Below the pieces are notes generated by a model. The model made no database searches. It was not told where the DNA came from and saw only the letters and a program-made list of their open reading frames with translations. A program made the translations under genes and the position numbers. This document shows positions 26,001 through 38,000 of a stretch of DNA of 64,000 bases, in pieces. Positions within the stretch are counted from its first letter, which is position 1. Every line of letters starts with the position of its first letter. Source of the DNA: Cyprinodon diabolis (Eukaryota > Chordata > Actinopteri > Cyprinodontiformes > Cyprinodontidae). The stretch spans positions 5,522,501-5,586,500 of the forward strand of contig CM060076.1 of assembly GCA_030533445.1 (NCBI GenBank). The letters are read 5' to 3'.

Positions 26001-29000
26001 ACGAGTCTCCAAGACTCTGGTTAAGTCTGGCAATACTCGCAGAAATAAAAACGTTGCTGTAAATAAGATTTTATAAACTGTAAACGCAAGAGTTGATTAT
26101 TAATAGGGGGATTGTTTATATACACTCACCGGCGACTTTATTAGGTACCCCATGCTAGTAACGGGTTGGACCCCCTTTTGCCTTCAGAACTGCCTCAGTT
26201 CTTCGTTGCATAGATTCAACAAGGTGCTGGAAGCATTCCTCAGGGAGTTTGGTCCATATTGACATGATGGCATCACAAAGTTGCCTCAGATTTGTCGGCT
26301 GCACATCCATGATGCGAATCTCCCGTTCCACCACATCCCAAAGATGCTCTATTGGATTGAGATCTGGTGACTGTGGAGGACATTTGAGTACAGTGAACTC
26401 ATTGTCATGTTCAAGAAACCAGTCTGAGATGATTCCAGCTTTATGACATGGCGCATTATCCTGCTGAAAGTAGCCATCAGAAGTTGGGTACATTGTGGTC
26501 ATAAAGGGATGGACATGGTCAGCAACAATACTCAGGTAGGCTGTGGCATTGCAACGATGCTCAATTGGTACCAAGGGGCCCAAAGAGTGCCAAGAAAATA
26601 TTCCCCACACCATGACACCACCACCACCAGCCTGAACCGTTGATACAAGGCAGGATGGATCCATGCTTTCATGTTGTAGACGCCAAATTCTGACCCTATC
26701 ATCCGAATGTCGCAGCAGAAATCGAGACTCATCAGACCAGGCAACGTTTTTCTAATCTTCTATTGTCCAATTTCGATGAGCTTGTGCAAATTGTAGCCTC
26801 AGTTTCCTGTTCTTAGCTGAAAGGAGTGGCACCCGGTGTGGTCTTCTGCTGCTGTAGCCCATCTGCCTCAAAGTTCGACGTACTGTGCGTTCAGAGATGC
26901 TCTTCTGCCCACCTTGGTTGTAACGGGTGGTTATTTGAGTCACTGTTGCCCTTCTATCAGCTCGAACCAGTCTGGCCATTCTCCTCTGACCTCTGGCATC
27001 AACAAGGCATTTCCGCCCACAGAACTGCCGCTCACTGGATGTTTTTTCTTTTTCGGACCATTCTCTGTAAACCCTAGAGATGGTTGTGCGTGAAAATCCC
27101 AGTAGATCAGCAGTTTCTGAAATACTCAGACCAGCCCTTCTGGCACCAACAATCAGGCCACGTTCAAAGTCACTCAAATCACCTTTCTTCCCATACTGAT
27201 GCTCGGTTTGAACTGCAGGAGATTGTCTTGACCATGTCTACATGCCTAAATGCACTGGGTTGCCGCCATGTGATTGGCTACTTAGAAATTAAGTGTTAAC
27301 GAGCAGTTGGACAGGTGTACCTAATAAAGTGGCCGGTGAGTGTATTAAACCCTGATTATTGAGGAACTCATTGTATTTATTTGGGCAGAATTGGAAAAAT
27401 TTGGATTTTTAGCAAATATTTTTCTACTACTTATTAAGAATATAAAAATCCATATTCCATTTTTTCTTAAACCTTGCTTTAAATGATGCTTTGGTTGCAT
27501 TAAAACTATTCCCCCCAAGGTCGGAATAATCGGAGGTATAATTTTTGGACCTGCTTTTAAAGTCTTTCTCAAACATTAAAAGTAGATGTTTAATTTCTTC
27601 TACTCCTGTAGAAGTTATTTTTATGTTATTAAATAAAACATAACACCGAAGGTAATATTTAGCTCAGACCATAATGATTTTTTTTGCATTTCAAAATAAT
27701 GATCCTGGAAAAAACACTGAAAAGCTTCAGTAGTACAAACCTTTTTTCCTTACTGCATACAGCGTTCCTGCAAAGAAATATATAAAACGTTATAAATTTT
27801 ACTCACATCTACAATCACTCTGATAAAACTTTCTTTAGTAAAAAAAAAAACTAATGCTTATGCTTTTATAATAATGCAAAGTAATGTTTGTTCTAAGCAT
27901 CTTCGGTTACCTTCGTCTTCCTCTGGAGCGATGAGGCTTGCAGCGAAATTAAACACAGAGCTAATCATGTTTGTTGATTCATCCACAGCGTCGTTCACCA
28001 CCTTCACAGGGTCTGAGCTGAATTTGCTGAGACCTCCTTAAACAGTACAGTCGTCGACGAGGAGAAACATACAAAGAATGTTTAGCTAACCTTCATAAAT
28101 GTTTTGAGAAAAGCGGATAAGAAGAACAAGTTCTGTAAAGCAATATTTTCCTCTAGTTTTCATAAACCAAGGACAGAATTTCTTTTTGAGGGGGTTAAAC
28201 TGAAAGTTGGCTGCTGGTTCTTTAAAGAAATGGATGGTTATTGTATCATGACCCCCATCTTCCAGTTTAACCATCTCACAGGGGCATTCCAACACAATGC
28301 TGTGCAAAGAAGCGTTTCAGAAGTTCTATCGATCTTCAGCTGGAAGCTGCACCAGAAAAAGTAGATTTCAGATGAGCTTAATTCAACCTAATCCGTGTAT
28401 TAAATTTTCTCTTTAGAAAACAATATTAATAAAATTACAGAATCAAGCTCATTTGAAGTCCAAGTTTGAATGAGTAAAGAGCAAACATCCGAACAGTCTA
28501 TTGTGAATGCAGAGAAACAGGAATATAGAAAATTTAAAAAAATCCTGTAATTTAGTGGAAAAAGTAAGTCAAAGCTACCAGAACTTGACTGAGAAATCCT
28601 TCATCAGAGAGAACAGGCTAATATTTTAGTAGCTACTAACTTACATCAGAAGGAATTTGATTTCCAATCATTTTACCGGTGACAGTGCTGTTCAGATCAT
28701 TTTAAGCTCCTGCCATCCCTCTGTATTGTCCTTCTTACTTTAACAGGAAAGATCGTGTCTGGAACTCCAAACCAAAGGATGGTCATTTTTTTCTCAATTT
28801 CTAAAGGACTGCTTCTTCTCTCCCTCTGACCAAGCTTTTTGGTCTTGCCCATGGTGTAGAATTAGTTGGAAAGAAATTATATTTATTTGACTTTTGCATG
28901 ATATCCTGTCTCTCTGCATTATGTCTTGATGCCGTATTCATATGTCCATTTCTCTCTAAGAAATTAATGCACCAAAAAAGGTATTTCCCCCACTGCAGGT

Positions 29001-32000
29001 AAGCATCCAGAATGCTGCTCAGCAAGAAAGAAAATCCATCTTCCTTAAAAAATAAAAAAAGACTAATCTGTGGAAGTTTCTATTAGCTATTTTTCATGGT
29101 CATTAGTAGCCATTAGTAGTTATAGAAGAAGCATTTGGGATCTGAGAGGTTAGTTGCAGGTGAGATGTCTTGCCTCTGCGCCCTGAATCCTTTAAAACCT
29201 TCCTGATGCCAGCAGAAGGGCGATCTGGTTGGATGAGAGAAAGTGGTGATAAGCAATGAACATTCATTGGCATGGCACTATGAGTCAGTTCTGAATCGAA
29301 ATAAAGAAATAACAAAGCTGTAGCAGTTTCAGTTTGAGGGCACAAACGGCAGCCTGGCCACAGTTTGAGGGTTTCTGTTAGAGATGAATGGAGATTTTAT
29401 GGTAATGTTAGAAATATGAGCCTCACGTTATGCAAATTAAGATATTAATGTCATGATGATTCCTGGCCCGGGGTCTTTCTGCATGGAGTTTGCATGTTCT
29501 CCGTGAGCATGCGTGGCTTCTCTCCGGGTACTCCAGCTTCCTCCCACAGTCCAGAAACATGACTGTTAGGTTGATTGGCTTCTCTTAATTGTCCTTAGGT
29601 GTGAGTGTGTGCATGAATGGTTGTTTGTCCTGTGTGTCTCTGTGTTGCCCTGCGATGGACTGGCGACCTGTCCAGGGTGTACCCCACCTCTCGCCCATTG
29701 ACTGCTAGAGATAGGCACCAGCACCCCTCGCAACCCCACTCGGGACAAGCGTGTAAGAAAATGGATGGATGGATGGATGGAACTCCTTGGTCCCAGCCAT
29801 CAGTGCCATGTTATTCTTGAGCCTTTTTGTGAGAGTTTGTCTAGCGTAATTTATTGTGTTCTGATTGTCTGATAATGGCGTTTGAGACTGCCTGGCTCTG
29901 TCCAGATCTGTTTGCCTGACCTGTCTTCAGACATCTGCTGGATTCTACTGAACCTGGATTTGTCCCTTGACTTTGCCCTGTGGATTATCCTGCCTTCCTT
30001 TGTCTGCTTGGATCTGCTCTCCTGCCAGTTCTGCAGCTTTCCTGGCTTCAGCGTCTGGAACTCTCTGGCAGCGTCCGCTGTGTCTTGTCAGCCGACTGGC
30101 TGGAATTATCCTCATTCTCTGGACAAGGACTGAACTCACACGTTCATAATCATCCTCCATCAGGGAATTTAAATTGTGGCAACTAACCTGTGTTTCCCTC
30201 CTTTAGAGGTCCCTGTCTTAGACACCCTAACTGCTGCTAAAGCAGATCCGCAGCCCGTTGCTTAATAAAAGTTTTTAATTATTCCCACTGTCTGTCTTGC
30301 CTGATTACTTGGCCCCTCTGTTGAGTCCTTACAGTTAAAGGTTCCTGTGTCATTAAATGTTATTTGGAAGGAATGATTTAGTGTTGTCACAGAAACATGA
30401 ATAAGTAGAATTAGTGTATTTTATACAACAGTATTAAAGGCATATATTTTTAGAATGATCATAAATATATAAGGTATAAAATAGAATGAAAATAGAAATT
30501 AAATACCTGTTATCTGTCATGTGAAAAGTTATTAATCATCATGTCAGTTCAGTTTATTAGTTCTCTCCCTCCACTCAATAATGCCTGGCTCCTACCCAGT
30601 GATCAGCCTCCTGAGTACTTTTGTTTTCTTTGACAGATCCTTATGTTTGATGTTTTATTATCTTTTCCCAGACCTTCGTATATTTTTCTTTTATGTGTTT
30701 TTGTTATTTTCCTTTGAAGATCTAGATTCTGGGACATGATTTTTTTTATATATATATAAAAATAGCTTTTTTTATAGGGCTGTTGTTTTTTTTTTTTCTT
30801 TTTGCAGCCTTTTCAACTTTTTCAACAACAACATAATTGAGTGTAATAAATAATACTCAGAGATTTTACAGACCAAAGATGGGCGCTGGGACTAAGCAAA
30901 CTAAAGCTTTCCATGTCACTTGTTTCTGTGAATATGCAAATGACTGCGTAACTTCTCCCGAAAGGTTTTTTTTACATTTTTTTTACGTTGTTACAAGGAA
31001 ATCTATGGCCCGTCATATAATGTGACTAAAGGGGAAGCTTACAGTACCTTTATTTCTCAACGGACTGCTTTAGGTTTTGGTATTCTTCTATGACCTGGAT
31101 GATTCTCAGTCATCCAGGTCATAGTCATTCAAAAAAATTTTAAAACAATCCATTAGACTTGCTTTCCAAGTTTTAGGACTTTTCGCTTCCCATCCAGGAA
31201 GCTTTTTCAATTCCAAATGTCAGAATTAGCTTTGAATTCAAAGCTTTATAGAGTGGAGCAACAACAACAACAGCCTTATTTTGGCTTAGATTGTTTTTTA
31301 ACTTTTTTGGATGTGTTCCTGATCCAACACATCAGAATAATTGACTCTATTGCTTTCTATAGCCAGAGATTTAGCAGAGTTTTACCAATTACTAAAGGTT
31401 GTGGGACATTGGATCTTGAGGACCATAATGTTATTCCCCTGTTTGGAGAAATCGGTTGAACTTGTACCAAACTGCAGACAATTAACTAATCAATCAACAT
31501 CATAACTCATACAAACGGCAAAAGGAATAGAGTTGAAAGAGACCATATTTTCACCCGTCTTACTCTACCTGCAATTGTCTTGTAGTCTGCCAGATCGAAC
31601 ATTATAACGAACACACATGTCCATGTGATGACTAGTGCCAGAACCAGGATCCAGGCTAAAGGAGAGCTAAAAGTAGAGTGGAAGTCCTCTGTTAATGTTT
31701 TCTTGGACCCCCGGACAGTGGTTGAGCCAGCTTCTCCCACTTTGCCATCAATGACCATGGTGGTTGTCACCGACGACCGTGCTGAAAAAGGAGAAATAAA
31801 AATCATAGTCTGATCTAAATCAATAATATCTGGCAGATTACATAAAGAATGAATGATGGCATGATGTGGAAATGACTTTAAATAGTTTAGCATGTTATCT
31901 ATTTATTCTAATTTGAGTAAAAAGATAAATAAAATAGGGTGCAATTCATTTGATACTGTTGTTATATGTTTGGCTGTTGTTTGTTGTTTATTTTCATAGC

Positions 32001-35000
32001 ATTATATTTTTTTCAAATATTTTATTTAGGGATGCACGATATAATCGGCCCCCTATCGGTATCGGCCTTAAAACTGAATATCGCACATCGGCCACCCCAC
32101 CGATATTAAACCCGATATTTGATCAGCTTCTGAGTTTCTATAGTCTAAACAGAAATAAAGATACTACTTCCTCAAAAACTTCTTTTTTACAGACTTAAAA
32201 ACTTCTAAAGACGAGGGAAAAAATATTGATACATTAAAATATCACAACATCTTCATATGCTGATATATTGCCATTTAAAAACACCATATCAATCTCTTTT
32301 ACTAATGAAATATTGCTATATGTCATCGTTATGCAACGAAATCCCCAGAAAGTTCACAAAATTTTGCCATATTTTTATATGTTGATATATTGACGCGGTA
32401 TCGATCTATTTTACTAAAAAAATCTCACAAGAATTTGCTAAATATCTTGAGAGTTTGTAACAGAACGATGAAATTTCACGAGATTTTGAAAGTAAAATAG
32501 ATGGATACCGCGTTTTTAAAAATCAATTTGATATCAGCATATGAAAATATATTTGAGTATATTATTTTTCAAAGTGTCAGAAATGGATAATAAAACTGCT
32601 ATTTTCAATGACTACTTATTTTTGTCCAGCTTTAACATCAGTATCGGTATCGGTTATCGGCCACATGAGTTTTAAAATATCGGCATATCGGATATCGGCC
32701 AAAATCCCAATATCGTGCATCCCTAATTTTATTGTTATAAATTTGTGTTTAATTCTACTTTTCATGTTAAGAAATACAATACAATTGTACGTTTTTTTTA
32801 ACAGTGTATGTAGGTAGTAGTCTAGCTGTTAAAAAAAGATGGGATGGTGAATTATTTTTTCTTTTTTTCGAAGCACAAATTGCCTAATCAATATAGTCCA
32901 TTAACCAAAAGCAATATGCATGGTATGGTTGTTACATGTCAGGTACGCCGTTCATTGACCTTGACCAATGCACCTTACAGTAGAACTGCTGTCCGTCCCT
33001 GGACTGGCATGGCTATCACTGCCCCAACATAGTTAGGGACTAATGCAGAGGACAAATTTCCCACTGGGATCAGCTTCATAGTCATGGTAGGACACTTCTT
33101 TGATTTTATTTATTTTGCTCAGGCTACTCGTAAGCCAACAGCCCGACAAATGTTAAAAAGTCAATATGATTGCCATTACTGTTAATATATAGTAGAAATG
33201 TTACACGTTAAGTAATAAAATGTCACAGGGCATGGTTCAGGGGGATGGTCATTTAAGAAAGGGGATGACTTTTAAGATTTTTTCAAAAAGGCCCTCGTCC
33301 TCCATCAACTTGAGCACTGCATGTAGGGAAAAGAAACTAGAAAGTAGTATTTTGCCTCAATGACATTCATCAGTTAGACGTCACAAAATTGCCTCTTCCC
33401 TCCTAAATTGGATCACATTTTAATAAAGATATTCCTGTAAGTTGTTAATGTTGCTGTGAGTATGTCAAATGAGCCACCTGTTCACTCTGCTCAGCTTACT
33501 GCTGGCGGCATACGCAGGCTACGTTACTGCTGACTAAGACAGCTTAGCAACCCTCTGAACACACACACACAAACCGCAATTGGCTGCTCTGATTCATACA
33601 GTTTCATTCTAATATACAAGTTACTGCTTGTAAGACTTGTTTAAGGAGTTTTTTGTCTGAGGATTTTGTTGAGACTGTAGGGCATCCAGTGAATACTCAT
33701 TGTTAGGAAGACATGTCTTATGCTGAAAATATGGAGAGAATACAAGAAAAGAGACCTTATATCAACAGTTGTTATTCTTTTCCCTGCAGCCAACTCAATC
33801 CAATCCTGCGTTACTTCTAAAGCCCTTCAAAGAACCACACCGGACCAAGGAGATGCAACAGAAAAGACACAACAGCACACATTCAACAACAACAAAAGAG
33901 AAAAACATCCAAAAAACACTAAGACACATAAATAATATGACACAGTGAAGCAATAAAATAAAAAATGTGTCTCGTTTAAAGCCCACAGAGGAGGTTTGTG
34001 TAATGTGAGATAATCTCAGCGTTTGCACAACTCTACGCCTACAGTTAATATCTGTTGCAGCGCTGATTAGCTGACCTTAAGAGAGCACTTCTGCATGTAT
34101 GTTTGTAGATCAATGTAAACTAAACCCTAACTGTAAAAACAGTGGAGCAAGGCTGAAATGGCACAAACGAGTTCTAATTTCTTGAGACTGGTAAAATTCT
34201 AGCTGAGTGATGAGAAAGTTGTGTTTACTGTCACCAACTTTTAACATCTAATTGTTTATCAAGACTCTGTCAGTTGTGTAACAGCAAAAAAGTCCTCTCA
34301 TGCTTTACATGAAGAGATCCAAGTCAGAACTAGGTGAAGGAACTCTGAAGGTAGCAGTCGAAGGCTGGTACTCTGCACAAAAACTCTTGCACCATGAAAG
34401 ATTCAATTAACACCTATGCTGCTGAATTTGAGAAAGCAATATTTCATGGACCTGTATGTCAAATGCAGCAGTTAGTTTTAATAGCACAGTAGCAACATAG
34501 AGTGGTTTGAAAAAAAACTCTATAACTTCTGTTGGGTTTTAAATCATGATAACAACTTTAGAAATTAGGAACCAATGTCCAAGGAAGGGGATGCTGTTTT
34601 GCTCCACTCAATCTCCTCTCAATCACAATCTCTAATTGCTTCAAAGCCCCCTCCTTTAGTCCTTCCCTCCCACAGTGTTTGAGCAAAAAATACCAAACTC
34701 ACTGTATAGACTGTATATATAGACTGTATATATATCCCATGCACCTTTTTCTTGTCTTTTTGACTATTTGAGCTAATGTAATGAGTAAATTTCTCCAATG
34801 TGAAATCAATAAAGTCAATCAATCAATTCTCTTTTCAGTTTAATGACTTTGAGTTGAAGAGACTGGAGCTCCCTTGGTGTATGGCACTGAGAACAAAGAA
34901 GTTCCTTTCTGTGGTCTGCTGCTATACCGCTAAATGCAGGAGAACAACTCTATCCTTCCAAATGGAGATACAAAGGTAGAGGTAGAAGTCAGGGAAAGTT

Positions 35001-38000
35001 TCTAGCTAAACAATTTGTTTCTTTTTGAGATTTTTGATAATTTCATGTGTTGACTGTTGGTTAATGCAAGCTAAAAAAAATGGACCACATGGGACGTCAT
35101 GCTAACATGTTTAAGCTGTTGTTTATAAAGTTAGAACAAGCTTTATTTTACTAAGAGTCTAAACACTCATATAACGTTAACAATTGCGTTAAACTGTTCT
35201 TAACGAAAGGTAAATATGCAGGGAGGCTGTATCTTTGTATAAATGTTTGCTGTACTCTGCTTTTCATAGGTTTGCCTATGAAGTCCATCTGACAACTGCA
35301 TTGGATCCAAAACGCTGCTGCCCGTGTTCTCACTAGAACTAAGAAAGTAGAGCACATCAGCCCGGTTCTGAAGTCCTTCCACTGGATCCCTGTAGCTCAG
35401 AGAATAGACTTTAAAATTCTCCTCTTAGTCTATAAATCACTGAATGGATCTGCGCTTCTATACATAACAGATTTGTTGTCAGTGTATCAACCCCCCAGAC
35501 CACTCAAGTCTTCTAGTTCAAGCCCACTCTGTACATTCAGAAATAGAACTAAACATGGAGAAGCAGCATTTATGCTCCACTTATCAGGAAGTAACCTCTA
35601 GAAGATTAAAAAAAGTTATTTTGTATCGCTGCTTCTTTTTATGCCTCCTTCTGTCTCCTTGAGCTTCACACTGAGCCTGGTTCTACTGGGGGTTTCTTCC
35701 TGTTAAAAGGGAGTTTTCCTCTCCACTGTCGCTTCAAGCATGCTTGGTGTTAGGGATTGCTGAAAAGTCAATGAGTCGTTGCAATCAGCTGGTTCCCCTA
35801 GAAAAACTTTAAACCACTTTGACTGTAGGATCTGGTTGAATTGTCTCTGTAAAGTGCCTTGAGATTACACAAGTTGTTAATTGGAGCTATATAAATAAAC
35901 TGCATTAAATTGAAAGCCTGAGTTCTTTTAAGTCAAAGTTAAAATCCTGCCTTTGACCATTCTAAACAATTAGAGCCTAAGTTAAACTGTTAAATGAGGT
36001 TTTATTAGTTTAAGGTTGTGGTCCAAATGTTTTATTTGTTTTATCATATTTTATCATGCTTTTATCATGTTTTTATCTTTGTTTGCTTTACTCTGCTTTT
36101 ATTTCTATTCTTTTTTATTTTCTTATTAATGTTAAGTACTTTGAATTGTCCGTTATCGTGGTTTTGGTTCTCTTTAAGTTTGTTTTGAGTTTTCATTGGT
36201 TTCTTTTCTATTTTGTGTTTTTTTCTGGCAGAATCTGAGGTCTAATGTATTTCTTGTTTAACCTCTGTTGCCTCCTTGTGTCAATCCCCTTCCCCTAGCT
36301 CCCTTCTAGATTCTTCCATCCATACCTGCTTCTTGTATGCTGATGTTTTCTGGATTTTGTTTTTCTGGATTTTTTTTTTTTTTTTTTTGTGGGCTTTTGT
36401 TTCAGTTGCCACCATTTGGATAATTAAATTAGCACGAAATCACTTGAGCTTCCACCAATACATTTGGGTCTTCTAAAAATCTCCACTCAACCTGACAGTC
36501 CATGTGTCAGGACTCAGCCGACAGGGCCGTGCAGTTTCTGCCGGCTCTGCTTCTTTCTGCTTTCTCCGCAGGTGTTTGCAGTTGACAGGTGGGCAGGGCG
36601 CACACACCTGTGGCTGGTTGAGCTGCGTCTGATCGCACTATAAGAGCAGCATCCAGACAGCAGGAGGACGCCAGTGTGTTAACCGTAGTGGTACGACTAA
36701 GGCCACAGTCTCTCTACTGAGTTCAGACTTCCCTCGTTAACCCAAACCTCTGTGTTTCCCAGGTTACCTCTCGATCGCCTTTCAGAGGGTCCCACTCGTG
36801 CTGACTCCAGGGTCTGAGTTCCCACAGGGTCCTCCCTTTCTCCTGGCTCTAAGCAAGGTGCTTCGAGCCACTCTGGTTTCTCCTGCTGCCCCGGATCATT
36901 GTAAGTCAGCGCAGCTCTGTCACCCTCAAGCCCGAGCCTAACCTGTCACTGAGACACCTGCCACCAGCTCCATCGATCAGAGCCTGAGTCCGCTCCGTCC
37001 TCCCCCGGTTAGGTTGCTACGTCCGGTGGTAAGCTCACGTTCCTCTGTTCTTTTTGCCTGATCGCCCTTTCCGGCTAATCACCTACTTCTCCTTTCAGAA
37101 GTCGAACGGGTCCCGGTGCTGTGGCTTCCCCGTCGCCTCCGTTGCTTCCATTTTCTCTCTATCAATAAACAGTTAACTGATCCCTGTTGCCGTGTGTGTT
37201 CTGCATGTGGGCTAAATACGTTCAGCCGAACATGACAGAAGAACACACTGGCCAGACAGACCCAGCGGACACATTCGGCAGGGCGTTAAATGCCCAGCAG
37301 GATCAGATTCGGGGATTAGAGTCCACTGTTCTAGCCGTTCAGAATCAGCTGCTGGGCGTAGCCGCCCAGCTCAATCAGCTGACAGGTTTACTGAGTGCAA
37401 GCGCTCAGCCTGCAGCCTCTGCACAGCCCGACCCCGACCCCGGTCCAGCGCCAGCTGATTCGTTTTCACCTGTCCCTGAGACTTTTTCTCCCAGTCCTGA
37501 GAAATTCTCCGGGGACAGTGTAGATTGTTCTGGTTTTCTCTTCCAATGCTCCCTGGCTTTAAATCGTAGTCCACGCTCTTTTCCCCATGACGACTCCAAA
37601 ATAGCCTTTATTTTGCGCCTTCTCACCGGCAGAGCCCTCAGATGGGCGGAATCCCGTTTTCCAGACTGCAGAAGATTCCGCTGCTCATTTAGTGAATTCA
37701 TAACAGAATTCAAGATGGTTTTCGCTGCCGAGTCGGATGAGACGACTGATTCCCGACGCCTCCTCGCCCTCAGGCAGCGGGGAAAGCGCGTTGCAGACTT
37801 CGCAATTGAGTTTAGAACTCTTGCGGCTGCAGCTGGCTGGGAAGAGCGCGCGCTTAAGACTGTGTTTTTTCAGGCTCTAGACGAGCCACTAAAGGATGAA
37901 TTAGCCCGTCTTGAGGTGCCCGCCTCTCTAAATGAGTTCATCTCCCTTGCGGTTAGATTAGATAACCGTCTAAGGGGAAGGTTTAGAGGACGAGCTGAGA

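Noticed and set aside
2078..31781. Aspartyl beta-hydroxylase / junctin (asph) as identity of the large minus-strand gene
   Set aside because: Junctin shares the membrane-segment style, but [11 protein letters not shown] before the span, the [11 protein letters not shown] exon and the YFQCIY-FTPA C-terminus are triadin features. No hydroxylase domain follows.
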